Shown here piece by piece: positions 30,501 to 41,581 of a DNA stretch of 64,000 bases (position 1 is its first letter; each line of letters begins with the position of its first letter). Location of the stretch: the NCBI GenBank assembly GCA_030144725.1, contig JASKMD010000025.1, positions 620,001 through 684,000 of the forward strand. Direction: 5' to 3'. Source of the stretch: Haematococcus lacustris. Lineage: Eukaryota > Chlorophyta > Chlorophyceae > Chlamydomonadales > Haematococcaceae. Under the pieces are notes generated by a model. The model saw only the letters and a program-made list of their open reading frames with translations, was not told where the DNA came from and searched no databases. The translations under genes were made by a program, and so were the position numbers.

Positions 30501-31634
30501 CACAACGACATCCTGACGGACATCGCCACCCTCATCATCGACAGCCCCGACACGATCCAGTTCTACAAAGTTCGGGCACACTCGGGCATCATCGGCAACG
30601 AAGGCGCAGATGCCCTTGCTAAACACGCAGCGCTACACCCGGAGCAGGCAAACACCCTAGGGCACCACCCGACCATACCTAAAGAGAGGGGCATCTGGCT
30701 CAACCACGGGACCGATAGCGAAACCCTCGCCCCGCTGCCGGACTGCCGACAAAGCGTGCGCGCACACATGCACAGCAAGCACAAGTTAGGTCTCGCCAAC
30801 CAAGACAGCACCTACTACCAGATGACCCAAGATATCACCAAAGCCGCGGCCAAAGGAGCGGGCGAAAGAGTGATGACCGATGCGACCATCTCCATCCCCG
30901 CGCAAAGGACCGCCCTACTCTACCGTACTGGAGGGCTCTATAACCAAAAGCTGGCCATGCGTTGGAAGCAGGCGACCGACGACCACTGCCCGCTCTGTGG
31001 GGAGGCCGACAGTGCCACACACCTCCTCTCGGGCTGCAGCGAGACCCTGCCGCTCGTGCAAGAAAGACATAACGGTGCTGGCCGCCTCATCGCCAAAGCC
31101 ATCAGCAAAGGAACCCTGGGCGGGTGCATCCGGTTTGCGGACACCGGCAGCTGGGAGAAGGGCGCAAGAGAAAACCTTGACCTCCCTAACGACACACTAC
31201 ACACCACACTACGGGCACTCGGCCTGAAACCAACAGCGACCAAAAACACTACCAGACCAGACATACTCATGGTGGCGCCACAAAAAAAGACGGGCAAACG
31301 AGACAAAGCCATTAAAAGGATCACCATCGTAGAAATCAAATACTGTGCAGACTCGAGGTGGATGGAGCAACTGGACAAGGCCCTGAATCAACATAAGAAA
31401 TTGGCACACACCATGCGTAAAATAGGCCACATGGTTGAGATCAGACCAATCTTACTGGGTATAGGTGGTATTACCTATGAAACACACACACGTCAACACC
31501 TCATCGCCCTGGGGATCACTCAAACCAACGCCACCAAGCTACTAAACAAGCTCACTAGACATGCGGTAGAAGCAGCCCACACCATTGCCAAAACAAGCTA
31601 TAGACTAAGAGCTATTAGAAAGGGGGGGGGGTAG
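27510..31634 (+). CDS. LINE polyprotein C-terminal part: PHD finger, RNase H, restriction-like endonuclease
   Basis: Open from 27510 (a stop precedes it at 27507); the first ATG is 27717. The N-terminal part aligns with the RT thumb/connection region of the minus copy. A C4HC3 PHD finger lies at ~28790-28935 (CELC, CHNC, HPAC, CPIC). Next is an unrecognised segment (~28940-30230) with a possible degenerate methyltransferase-like block. RNase H runs from ~30239 (YTDGSC, ELTAIHAAL, ATDSL, NEGADALAKHA). CPLCGEADSATHLLSGC is at ~30985. A PD-(D/E)XK core follows (RPDILMV ~31252; VEIKYC ~31329). RNase H plus a restriction-like endonuclease after RT matches the Dualen/RandI lineage. The frame is intact but lacks the RT active site, so this copy cannot be autonomous. 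Confidence 0.82.
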   Translation, partial: DLYDRAINQCIKKKLRLPLGTPNAVVREDIDKLGLGISSTAKEYHTRNTTALLHSLQSTDTTHAHITRCMLHKQITWLYAQAAKHGHRMLLMLRHTLRARQLLHATTAQLTATQAGQELYPKETKLLGQLITQNTSPLPLDIVSACMTCLKSLGIRHATELQHTIAGHTYIISGQMLKERFHNKVQQKHYIALNRLTTMATQDRCPTTTEAKNIAAKRDTTLDLPAAQRLIKPWAAGLTELAPTDVEEDTKHRYADIRAYVTAKKPTPTEATHVTEHATQPPAAQEAIKGSSRLLRRENRETQSPPTKPARHKAGTKRNTEGRQIQTIPKDIVRTVGLDLPGLSSWKVDKACRCKPKDLGSILGAMYGHQEAITSIDGWQWDGINKESYYKVHWKPTIIDRWALPLCAEEGYTPTHIEPISREEAKDVCTCELCWLPRGDSPMCHNCKRAYHPACLEEALLSGHKEPCHWLCPICKFGSNEFKTTMRLSAHSDLIRVHWRPTLEPAPLITAHLDYLARRSDYEEENKRIQEARYARPDTQLPTHTRQGLPDPHTWLPRCTNLHSKATFHTYPINPQTDIVGTGKCETFLQLHPHMTTPAMNLSTGEPIMPKHDLVQHVTVHDESGRTIGLITKQQHQHLHAWLQHTPHTRNLATELVALLRRQDTQSSRHPMRLAQDKALTKLHTTRSFPSTVQRWADPLTVRPETTTYWSPDINDTAFGAHHNCLLVRHTGLSTWNVPADDAVALKCVNHAIHSAHQEEAMATIMLIPGKKGISYPKHIDTLRRYPEYCQHLASIPLTNTNCSKHGKHATLLVYVIWNEAGQLLTTKGNPQGWVASTATALHPDRETHPLLRRPHNQKQPATLPSGHKQHLRLPLDRTLPTLGHTRSQHQLTHHSTTLPRMAITERTTVAYTDGSCIKTSEPDPARVGAGVYIPESNALLTIAMNDLANNTINKAELTAIHAALKAGARRIATDSLCSLYQIRRALANPMSLINHRHNDILTDIATLIIDSPDTIQFYKVRAHSGIIGNEGADALAKHAALHPEQANTLGHHPTIPKERGIWLNHGTDSETLAPLPDCRQSVRAHMHSKHKLGLANQDSTYYQMTQDITKAAAKGAGERVMTDATISIPAQRTALLYRTGGLYNQKLAMRWKQATDDHCPLCGEADSATHLLSGCSETLPLVQERHNGAGRLIAKAISKGTLGGCIRFADTGSWEKGARENLDLPNDTLHTTLRALGLKPTATKNTTRPDILMVAPQKKTGKRDKAIKRITIVEIKYCADSRWMEQLDKALNQHKKLAHTMRKIGHMVEIRPILLGIGGITYETHTRQHLIALGITQTNATKLLNKLTRHAVEAAHTIAKTSYRLRAIRKGGG

Positions 31635-31706
31635 GGGGTCGGTTACTTCTCGAGCTTGATGGTGGGAGCAGGCCGCGCCCCAGGCGGTTGCTCCTCCCTT
31701 AATGCA

Positions 31707-31749
31707 CGCCGGTGAATACCGGCGTAGTCTTCTTCTTCTTCTTCTTCTT
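31707..31749 (+). promoter_or_regulatory. LINE 3'-end hairpin and CTT tail
   Basis: CGCCGGTGAATACCGGCG (31707-31724) folds into a 7-bp stem with a GAAT loop just before the (CTT)n tail. The minus copy keeps a 5-bp version with the same loop (33920-33933). Conserved stem-loops before microsatellite tails are recognised by the encoded RT in several LINE clades. Confidence 0.6.
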
Positions 31750-32215
31750 GTGGGTCAGGACCCTGTGGTGTGGTGCCAGGACCCTGTGGGTGTGCAGCTG
31801 GACCATGTGAGCCAGGACCCTGTGGTGTGGTGCCAGGACCCTGTGGGCCAGGACCCTGTGGTGAGGTGCCAGGACCCTGTGGTGTGGTGCCAGGACCCTG
31901 TGGGCCAGGACCCTGTGGTGTGGTGCCAGGACCCTGTGAGCCAGAACCCTGTGGTGTGGTGCCAGGACCCTGTGTGGAAAGACACTCATCGTAGGACCCT
32001 GTACAGGGTCCTGGCACACATGGTCAAAAGCATCCAAACGGGGTCAACAGGACCAACCAAAAGCTATGTAGGAATCCTAACAGGGTTCTATGACATAGGG
32101 ATGCAAGGAATGATTAAAACATCTACACTCATAAGGTACACATGACACTGTACAGGGTCCTAGGACCATGATGACGCTAGGAACCTGTACAGGGTCCTAG
32201 GACACGGGCCATAGA
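31750..32215. repeat. CAGGACCCTG minisatellite, GTGGTGTGGTGC spacer type
   Basis: About eleven units CCAGGACCCTGTGGTGTGGTG up to ~31975, then scattered TACAGGGTCCTAGGAC copies to ~32210. The family matches the inverted repeat at 27129-27510 on the other side of the LINE. Confidence 0.85.
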
Positions 32216-32479
32216 TCATTCGTTGTTGGGACTTTTTGCATGCCCCCTACTAGGTTGGACAGCTGTAATCACCCTTTACAACATCTCATACTCACATTTC
32301 ATGAAAAGTCACTTTGGTCACACGGTGCCAACTCCCTTAGCCAAAACACTCGCAGAAAAGATCAGGAGAAAAGTTGAATGTTTCGACAAAGTGCTCTGAT
32401 ACATTGTATTATTTAGCGGTTGTAAGAATGGGGGTGTAAACCTAAATTCGAGGAAAAATCGGGCTGAGGAGATATGAGA
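32216..32479. other. Unassigned spacer
   Basis: No gene or repeat recognised. Confidence 0.4.
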
Positions 32480-33133
32480 AATCCAGTACTGGATGACCCC
32501 CATCCAGTGCCGGATGACCCCCATCCAGTGCCGGATGACCCCCCATCCAGTGCCGGATGACCCCCATCCAGTGCCGGATGACCCCCATCCAGTGCCGGAT
32601 GACCCCCAATCCAGTGCCGGATGACCCCCATCCAGTGCCGGATGACCCCCATCCAGTGCCGGATGACCCCCAATCCAGTGCCGGACGACCCCCATCCAGT
32701 GCCGGATGACCCCCATCCAGTGCCGGATGACCCCCAATCCAGTGCCGGATGACCCCCATCCAGTGCCGGATGACCCCCATCCAGTGCCGGATGACCCCCA
32801 TCCAGTGCCGGATGACCTCCATCCAGTGCCGGATGACCCCCCATCCAGTGCCGGATGACCCCCCATCCAGTGCCGGATGACCCCCAATCCAGTGCCGGAT
32901 GACCCCCATCCAGTGCCGGATGACCCCCAATCCAGTGCCGGACGACCCCCATCCAGTGCCGGATGACCCCCATCCAGTGCCGGATGACCCCCAATCCAGT
33001 GCCGGATGACCCCCATCCAGTGCCGGATGACCCCCATCCAGTGCCGGATGACCCCCATCCAGTGCCGGATGACCCCCATCCAGTGCCGGATGACCCCCAT
33101 CCAGTGCCGGATGACACCCCATCCAGTGCCGGG
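32480..33133. repeat. CCAGTGCCGGATGACCCCCAT minisatellite, ~29 copies
   Basis: A very regular 21-23-bp unit with length variation in the C run. The core CCAG-TG-CCGG is near-palindromic. A related but diverged array (CCCAGCACCGGATAG) is at 40115-40290, on the far side of the minus-strand LINE. Confidence 0.93.
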
Positions 33134-33137
33134 GCCC

Positions 33138-33695
<558 letters not shown>

Positions 33696-33885
33696 ACATA
33701 CTGTGTGACCATCATCCATTACTTGTGTGACCATCATCCATTACTGTGTGACAGAAAGTCCCGAAGCCCTTGAAGGGGAGGGCGGCCTAGCAGCCTATCG
33801 GCTTAAGCGGTGTAAGCCACATCATCAATTACTGTGTGACACCCATCCAGTGCTTTGTAACCCCCCCAAGTGTTGAAGGGCTGAA
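33696..33885. repeat. Short repeats before the LINE insertion
   Basis: GTGTGACCATCATCCATTACT occurs two to three times (33706-33760), with a related GCCACATCATCAATTACTGTGTGAC at 33820. No gene. Confidence 0.6.
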
Positions 33886-33898
33886 GGAAGGGAGGTAG

Positions 33899-36800
33899 AA
33901 GAAGAAGAAGAAGACTACTCCGGTATTCACCGGCGTGCATTAAGGGAGGAGCTACCGCCTAGGGCGCGGCCTGCTCCCACCAATCAAGCCAAGAAAGAGG
34001 CGACCCCCCTACCCTCCCTCCCTTTCTAATAGCTCTGAGTCTGTAGCTTGTCTTTGCAATGGAGTGGGCTGTCTCCACCGCGTGTCTTGTTAACTTGTGT
34101 AGAAGTTTAGTAGTGTTATCTTGTGAGATCCCCAAGGCCAGGAGGTGTTGCCGTGTGTGTGCTTCATATGTTATGCCCCCTATGCCCAGGAGGATTGGTC
34201 TAATCTCCACCATGTGGCCTTCCTTGCGTATGGTATGAGCTAGATTGGTGTGTTGGTTGAGTGCCTTGTCTAATTGATCCGTCCACCTTGAGTCCGAGCA
34301 GTACTTGATTTCTATGATGGTGACCCGTTTTGTGACTTTGCCGCTTTTGCCCGCCTTTGCTTGCGGCGTCACCATGAGTATATCTGGTCTAGTGGTGTTT
34401 TTGGTTGCCGCTGTTTTCAGTCCGAGTGCTCGTAACGTTGTGTGTAGTGTGTCGTTAGGGAGGTCAAGGTCTTCCTTCGCGCCCTTCTCCCAACTGCCGG
34501 TGTCCGCGAATCGGATGTACCCGCCTAGGGTACCCTTGCTTATGGCTTTAGCGATGAGGCGACCGGCCCCGTTATGCCTTTCTTGCACCATCGGTAGTGT
34601 CTCGCTGCAGCCCGAGAGGAGGTGAGTGGCACTATCGGCTTCCCCGCACAGTGGGCACCGGTCGTCGGTCGCCCGTTTCCAGCGCATGGCCAGCTTTTGG
34701 TTATAGAGTCCGCCAGTACGGTAGAGAAGGGCAGTTCGTTGCGCGTGTATGGAGATGTTCGTGTCGGTCATCACCCTTTCGCCCGCTCCTTTCGCCGCGG
34801 CTTTGGTGATCTCCTGGGACATCTGGTAGTAGATACTGTCTTGATTGGCAAGGCCGAGCTTGTGTTTGCAGTGCATGTGTGCTCGCACGCTTTGGCGGCA
34901 ATCCGGCAATGGGACGGGGGTGTCGCCGTCAGCTTCGTTGTTGAACCAGGTGTTGGTCTCTTTCCGTGTGGTCGGGCGGTAGGCCGGGGTGTTGGCGAGC
35001 TCTGGGTGTAGCGCCGCGTGCTTGGCGAGGGCATCTGCGCCTTCGTTGCCGATGATTCCCGAGTGGGCCCGGACTTTGTAGAATTGTATAGTGACGGGGC
35101 TATCGATGATGAGGGTAGCGATAGCGGTCAGGATGTCGTTGTGTCTGTGTGTAATGAGCGACATCGGGTTAGCGAGGGCTCGGCGGATCTGGTAGATAGA
35201 GCAGAGGCTGTCGGTGGCGATGCGTTTGGCCCCCGCTGTGAGTGCCGCGTGTATCGCCGTGAGTTCCGCCTTGTTGATGGTGTTGCTTTCTTGGTCGTCC
35301 AGGGTGACGGTGATGAGGACGTTGGTCTCCGGGATGTAGACCCCCGCCCCGACGCTCGCTGGGGCTGCCCCCGAGGTCTTAATGCAGCTGCCGTCCGTGT
35401 ACGCGAGCGTGGCCCATTCGGTGATGGCCATCCGTGGCTGCGTCGTGGAATGGTGCGTGAGTTGTTGGTGGCCGCGCTGGTGCCCCGAGGTGGGGAGGTC
35501 CTTGTCCAACGGCAGGCGCATGTGTTGTTTGTGGCCGCTGGGGGGTGTGGCTGGCTGGCTTTGATTCGTTGGTCTGTTGCGGATTGGGTGTGTGTCTCGT
35601 TGTGGGTGGAGGGCAGTGGCAGTGCTAGCCAGCCATCCTTGGGGATTGCCTTTGGTGACAAGTTGTTGTCCCGCTGCATTCCAGATGACGTAGATGTGGA
35701 GGTTGGCGTGCTTGCCTGGCTTGGAGCATCTGGTCTTGGTGGGGGGTATGCTAGCCAGGTGCTGACAGTATTCAGGGTGGCGCCGCAGGGTGTCAATGTG
35801 TTTAGGGTAGGAGATGCCCTTTTTCCCAGGGATCAGCATGATGGTTGCCATGGCCTCCTCCTGTGTAGCTGAGTGTATAGCATGGTTGACGCATTTCAGT
35901 GCCACTGCATCGTCTGCCGGTACATTCCATGTGGATAAGCCCGTGTGGCGTACCAGTAGGCAGTTGTGGTGTGCCCCAAAGGCCGTGTCGTTGATGTCAG
36001 GGCTCCAATAGGTGGTGGTTTCTGGTCTAACTGTGAGTGGATCAGCCCATCTTTGGACGGTACTTGGAAAGCTGCGTGTGGCGTGTAGGGTGTTAAGGGC
36101 TTTGTCTTGTGCCCCTCTCATGGGGTGGTGGCTGCTCGGTGCGTCCTGTCTCCTTAGTAGGGCCACTACCTCTGTGGCCAGGTTGCGTGTGTGTGGTGTG
36201 TGTTGTAACCAAGCGTGTAGATGTTGGTGTTGGTCTTTTGTCAGGAGGCCAACTGTGCGACCCGACTCGTCGTGGACCATTACGTGTTGCACTAAGTCGT
36301 GCCGTGGCATAATGGGCTCCCCCGTGCTGAGGCTCATCGCGGGGTCGGTCATGTGGGGGTGAAGTTGGAGGAAGGTTTCGCATTTGCCCGTCCCGACGAT
36401 GTCCGTCTGCGGGTTGATGGGGTACGTGTGGAAGGTGGCCTTCGAGTGCATGTTGGTGCACCGGGGTAGCCAGGTGTGCGGGTCCGGTAGTCCCTGTCGG
36501 GTGTGGGCCGGCAGGTGCGTGTCGGGCCTCGCATGTCTGGCCTCTTGTATCTGCCTGTTTTCCTCGTCGTAGTCGTTGCGCTTTGCTATGTAGTCCAGGT
36601 GTGCCGTGATGAGCGGCGCCGGTTCGAGAGTGGGGTGCCAGTGTACTCGTATGAGGTCCGAGTGCGCTGACTGACGCATGGTAGTCTTGAAGTCATTGCT
36701 GCCGAACTTGCATATAGGGCACAGCCAGCATCCTGGTTCCTTGTGTCCTGGCAGGTGGGCTTCCTCAAGGCAGGCTGGGTGGTATGCCCTCTTGCAGTTG

Positions 36801-39777
36801 TGGCACGTTGGGCTGTCTCCTCTTGGTAGCCAGCACAGCTCACAGGTGCACACGTCCTTAGCCTCTTCCCTGCTGATGGTCTCTATGTGTGTGGGTGTAT
36901 AGCCTTCTTCTGCACATAGTGGTAATGCCCATCTATCTATGACTGTGGGCTTCCAATGCACCTTGTAGTAGTTTTCCTTATTGATGCCGTCCCATTGCCA
37001 GCCATCTATGCTGGTAATGGCCTCTTGGTGGCCGTAGTATGCAGCCTAGGTTCTTGGGTTTACAACGGCAGGCTTTATCCACCTTCCAGCTGGAGAGCCC
37101 TGGGAGGTCAAGGCCTACTATGCGCACGATATCCTGCGGGATGGTTTGGGTCTGTCTGCCCCCATTGTTCCGTTTCGTGCCCGCCTTGGGTAGAGTGGGC
37201 TCCGTCGGGGGCGGTTGTGTTGCTCGTTGCTCTCGTTTCAGCAGTCGTGAGCTCGTCCTAGTGGCGTCATGGACTGCGGGTGCCGCTGCGTCCCGGTCCG
37301 CCGTTGCCGGTTGCGTTGCGTGCATGACCGCATGTGCTTTCATATCCATATAGCGAGTTCTGGTGTCTGGCACTGCGGGTGTGGGCGCAAGTTCCGTGAG
37401 GCCCGCGGCCCATGTTGTGATTTTGCGTTGGTCGGGCGGGAGGTCGAGTGATGTGTTGCGGCTGTCTCGGATGGCACGCGTTGCGGTCGCGTCTGGGCAT
37501 GAGGGTTGGGCCGCCATGGCCGCAAGTTTGTTGAGGGCGATGATGTGCTTCTGCTTGACCTTTTTTCCGTACTTCGATGTGAGCATGCTACCGGTGATGA
37601 TGTGTGTGTTGCCCTCGCAGCTGAGCTCAGATGCGTGAGTGATGCCTAGGCTTTTGAGGCAGGTGATGCTGGCGCTGACGACATCGTGTGCATTAGAACT
37701 GCTGGCTTGTGTGATGAGGCGGCCTAGTGTTTGGCATTCCTTGGGGTAGAGGGGTAGTCCCCCTTCCGTGGCTGACAGCCCGGCTAGTGAGGTGTAGACT
37801 AGTTGCCTTGCCCTGAGGGTATGGTGGAAGAGGGTGAGCATGCGGTGTCCTTGAGTGTTGGCTTGGGTATTGAGCCACGTGATTTGTTTGTGTAACATGC
37901 TCCTTGAGATGTGGGCGTGCGTCACATCTGTGGACTGGAGGCTGTGTGTGAGGGCTGTCGTGTTGCGAGCGTGATATTCCTGGGCTGTGGAGCTGATGCC
38001 CATGCCTAGTTTCCCGGCGTCTTCTCTGACGATGGCGTTGGGCGTTCCCAGGGGGAGTCTGAGTTTAAGCTTAACGCATTGATTGATGGATCTGTCATAC
38101 AGCTCAAGGTCCCCTGGGGTGCAGGGCACGGCGCAGAAGCTGTAGGCTAGGCTGGGTATGATGGCCGTGCGGATGATGTGTATGGCCTGTCTAGCACTAG
38201 CGAAAGAGCGTCTGAGTCTCTCTAGTTTGTGGCGGAGTTGGGTAATCATAGCGGTGTGTTGTGGTTTCCAGTCCAGCGTCATGGTGATGAGCACTCCCAG
38301 GTAGGTGAAGGGTGAGGTCGGGCGGTGGTAGGTAACGGGTTTCCCTTGTAGGCTGACGGTTTGGAGTTGTTGGCGAGCCCGCTTGTCCGCTTCGGCCGCG
38401 TTGCTGCACATGCCTGTTTCGACCGAGTGGTGAAGCGCCGCGGTTGCGAGGGTTTTACTGTGTGAGATGATGAGGTGGCCCCAGTCCGAGAAGGCTGAGA
38501 GTTTGTCCGCTTGGCATCGGAGGTTGCGGAGTGTGTTGCAGAGTATAGCGATGTCATCTGCGTAGTCGATGCTGCTGACGGTGGCGCGGTCCCCGCTGTC
38601 GGCCGCTGCTGATTTGAATTTATAGCCCCTCGCGCCCACCTGCAGCCAGCGCAGTAGGGGTTCGATATAGATGAGGAACAGGAAGGGTGAGAGGGAGTCG
38701 CCCTGGATAGTACCCCGGTCTACATGTACCGGGTCGGTGGGGCCGTAGGGAGTTCTGAAGCGCGTTGTAGCGCCCGTGTATAGGTCCTTCACTGCGTCAG
38801 TCGCGTCCGTGGGGAAGCCTAGATCGTGCATGATCCATAGTAGTTTGTCCTGGCAGGTGGTGTTGAACGCACTGGTGAAGTCGACCAGGAGCGCGTAAAT
38901 ATCTGCTTTGGCCAGTTTAGCATCCTCAAGGGCCATGACGAGCATCTGCAGCTGTTGTGTGGTGTCCCTGTGGGAGCGGAACCCAGCCTGGTTCTTGCTG
39001 AGCATCCCATTAGCTTCGGCATACTCGGACAGCGTCTTGGTGATGAGGCTGGTCCACAGCTTATAAACGGTGTTGGCTAGGCCCACTGGCCTGTAGGAGT
39101 TAAGGTCCGTTTCTTGCCCCTTATCCTTATAGAGCAGGCATGTGTCACTGGTTTTCCACGTGGTGGGTGTGCAGCCTGTTGCCCACATGATGATGAAGAG
39201 CTAATGGATGGTGTCCCTCATCTCCCACGGCAGCATCTTGATGATCTCGTTCTCAATGCCGTCTGGTCCTGGGGCTTTGCCCCCTGACAGCCTACTGAGG
39301 CATTCCTGGAAGCTTGCCTTGTCCATGATGGCTGTGTGTAGCCAATGTACGTTTTGGCAGGTGTGCATCGTGAAAGGGTCGTCCGCTTTGGCGCGGGCCC
39401 ACGGGTAGTTTCTTGTCTGCGTGTTTGTGTAGTTGCCAGTTTTGGGCGTTGGGGGTGACAGCTTCTGCCCATAGGCGGCGGTGATAATCCGGTTCAGGTC
39501 GGCCGGGGCCGTGCATATCTTGTTGGTGATGGTGTCGGCTAGCGCCTGCAGGCCTCTGTGATCAGTGCGGGATGGGCGTAGGATGTATTTGTTCGCTTTC
39601 TTAGGCTGGGTGCTTATTAGTTGTTGCATTCTGAGACGCGCCTGTGCAATGGCGAGTGCGGAGTCGTCGTCGTCTAGCTTGTGAATTTGGTCGCGGTACG
39701 AGTTGGTCAGCCGGGCGAGCGCGGCCTGCACGTGGTTTTCGGTTGTGTCGTCGCCCTGGCGCGCTTGCACCGCCTCC
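33899..39777 (-). mobile_element. Dualen/RandI-like non-LTR retrotransposon, 5' truncated, with 13-bp target duplication
   Basis: A 5879-bp insertion read on the minus strand from 39777 to a (TTC)n tail at 33899-33914. It is flanked by GGAAGGGAGGTAG on both sides (33886-33898 and 39778-39790), a 13-bp target duplication. The coding frame is already open at the first base, showing 5' truncation; no upstream endonuclease (APE) or protease region is present. It includes the full RT missing from the plus copy. Confidence 0.9.
33959..39777 (-). pseudogene. LINE polyprotein (RT, PHD, RNase H, endonuclease) broken by a stop and a frameshift
   Basis: Three blocks of one reading frame. 39777-39201 holds the pre-RT linker and first RT motif (GGKAPGPDGIENEI) and ends at an in-frame TAG (39203-39201); the frame continues directly beyond it. 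39188-36978 holds RT (VDFTSAFNTT, RGTIQGDSLSPFLF, YADDIAIL, YLGVLI) and the thumb region. Near 37035-37045 an 11-nt deletion relative to the plus copy shifts the frame. 36961-33959 then resumes with PHD finger (CELC, CHNC, HPAC, CPIC), RNase H (YTDGSC, ATDSL), CPLCGEADSATHLLSGC and the PD-(D/E)XK block (RPDILMV, IEIKYC). It cannot make the full protein. It is otherwise very similar to 27510-31634, so the lesions are recent. Confidence 0.85.
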
Positions 39778-39790
39778 GGAAGGGAGGTAG

Positions 39791-40114
39791 CTTGTGCGGG
39801 AACGATTACATCATAAGCTGGTAATTGCTGGATGTATTTACAAGTGATACTGAGCTACTGATGTTGCAAGGTATACAAAGTACATATCACCACGAGGACA
39901 ACATGCTATAACCACATGCATATGCTATGACCCACTACTTGTCACAATGTTACATAGTACACAGCGCCGCACAACCATCAAGCTATGTAGCGTCTACCAA
40001 CACCTTCCACAACCTCATGTGCTGGTTGTCCTGAGTCAATGCCCTCTTCTAGATAGGGTTCAACGACCTTGATGTTATGAAGGTACTCGTCCATGCTGCA
40101 GCCCCTGCAAAGCG
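39791..40114. other. Unassigned spacer
   Basis: No gene or repeat recognised. Confidence 0.4.
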
Positions 40115-40295
40115 GATGGTCACCCATCACTGGATAGCCACCCAGCACTGGATAATCATCCGGCACTGGATAGTCACCCAGCACTAGATGGCACCCAGCA
40201 CCGGATAGCAACCCAGCACCGGATAGACACCCGGCACAGGATAGTCACCCAGCACTAGATGGCACCCAGCACCGGATAGCAACCCAGCACAGGCC
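40115..40295. repeat. CCCAGCACCGGATAG minisatellite
   Basis: About ten imperfect units of 17-20 bp (CACCCAGCACTGGATAG and variants). Related in core to 32480-33133. Confidence 0.8.
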
Positions 40296-41581
40296 GAGTG
40301 GCGCCGGCAGCAAAGTGGACAGACCTAATGCCCGCATGCTGCTCATTACTTTCCTCTTGCCTTTCGCACTTGCTGCCTGGCGGGGGAGGGCTGCTGCTCC
40401 TTGCCACCGCTCCTGTAAGGTGTTGGAGGAGGAGGGTGGGAGGGAGCGATGGTTGCAATGGGGAGGCTAGGGGGTGGGAAGGAGAGCAGTGGTGGGGTGA
40501 GGTGGTGGCTGCCATGCCGCGTGAAGGAAAGGGAACTGACAGGGAGGGGGATGAAGGGGATAGGGGAAGGGGATATCGGCTGCCTCCGGACTGCTCATAC
40601 AGTGCGCACAGGGGGGCATAGGGGGCATAGTGGCGGGGCGGGGGGAAGTGTATCAACAAACTGGGAGGGGGTGGTTGTATAGGGGGTGGGGGAGAAGAGG
40701 TGCCCATCAGACCTGCAGCCAAGGGGCGTGCACGTGAGGTAGTGAGATCAGGCTGGGCACTGAGTGTTAGCCACTTACCGGTAGCCACCAACAACCACTC
40801 ACTGGCAGGGAGCAGGGAGCGAAAGATCCAAGAAGAAGAGGGGAACGGGGGAGCTTGTGTGTGTGGAGGTGGGAAGGTGGTGGTAGTGATGCCAAGGTGC
40901 CAAGGAAGGTAGGAGAAGGTCTGCTCTTGGCTGCTGGGAAGGGTAGGGAGGGAAGGGCAGGTGGCTGCGATGTCAGGGGGTAGAAGGCGAGGGGGAAGGG
41001 GGAAGTAGGATAGGAGGAGGGTGGGGTGGGGTGGGGGATCGGGGGAAGGGAAGGGAGAGGGGGTAGGAGGGTGGTTAGGCTAGATAATAGAGGACACTGT
41101 AAGGCGGAGGGAAGGCTCGAGGGAAGGCAGGAAGAGGAGGTAGGGGGGAAGGGAGGCAAGAGGGGAGGCGGGAGGCTCAATCTGGGATGCTAGTGATTTT
41201 TTGTGCGAGTGTAGGGCATGCAATGTCAGGGGTAGGAGGGTGGTGTGTGACCGTCAGACCTGTAGCAGACACAGGACATGCCCGTGGTTAGGCATGGTAA
41301 CGAGGGACACTGAAAGGCAGGGGGCAAGCCACTCACCGCTCCGTGTTGCACAATGGTTGTGGTGCTCCGTGTTGCACAATGTTGTCTTCTTGTTTGCTCT
41401 GCCTTACCCTGCAGGGGGAATGGGGCTAAATTGTAAAATGTAAATGTCAACTGTAGGCTGCGACGTGGCGCTGAGTGCCTGGGCTGCATGCGAGACAAGC
41501 TGCGAGTTACTTTGTAGTGCGTGGCAGCGGAAATGTCTACGAGGTGAGATCGGAATTGTTAGCAGCGTTTAAAGCTCGCAT
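40296..41581. other. G-rich spacer without a supported gene
   Basis: Purine-rich on the plus strand, with long but low-complexity open frames on both strands (Pro/Ser-rich or Gly/Arg-rich). Short phrases recur at 2440-2660. GCTCCGTGTTGCACAATG is repeated at 41338 and 41362. No start, splice or domain evidence for a gene. Confidence 0.4.

Larger units (their letters stand above)
27510..31749 (+). mobile_element. Dualen/RandI-like non-LTR retrotransposon, 5' truncated
   Basis: Carries only the 3' part of the element: the end of the RT-associated region, PHD finger, RNase H, Cys/His motif and PD-(D/E)XK endonuclease, then a short 3' UTR ending in a (CTT)n tail (31728-31749). Comparison with 33899-39777 shows the RT catalytic part is missing, as expected from incomplete target-primed reverse transcription. 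Both flanks are CAGGACCCTG minisatellite. No clear target duplication was found. Confidence 0.85.

Noticed and set aside
40255..41180. Proline/serine-rich or glycine/arginine-rich ORFs in the G-rich spacer
   Set aside because: Composition-driven frames on both strands, with no splice pattern, domain or homology to other genes in the window.
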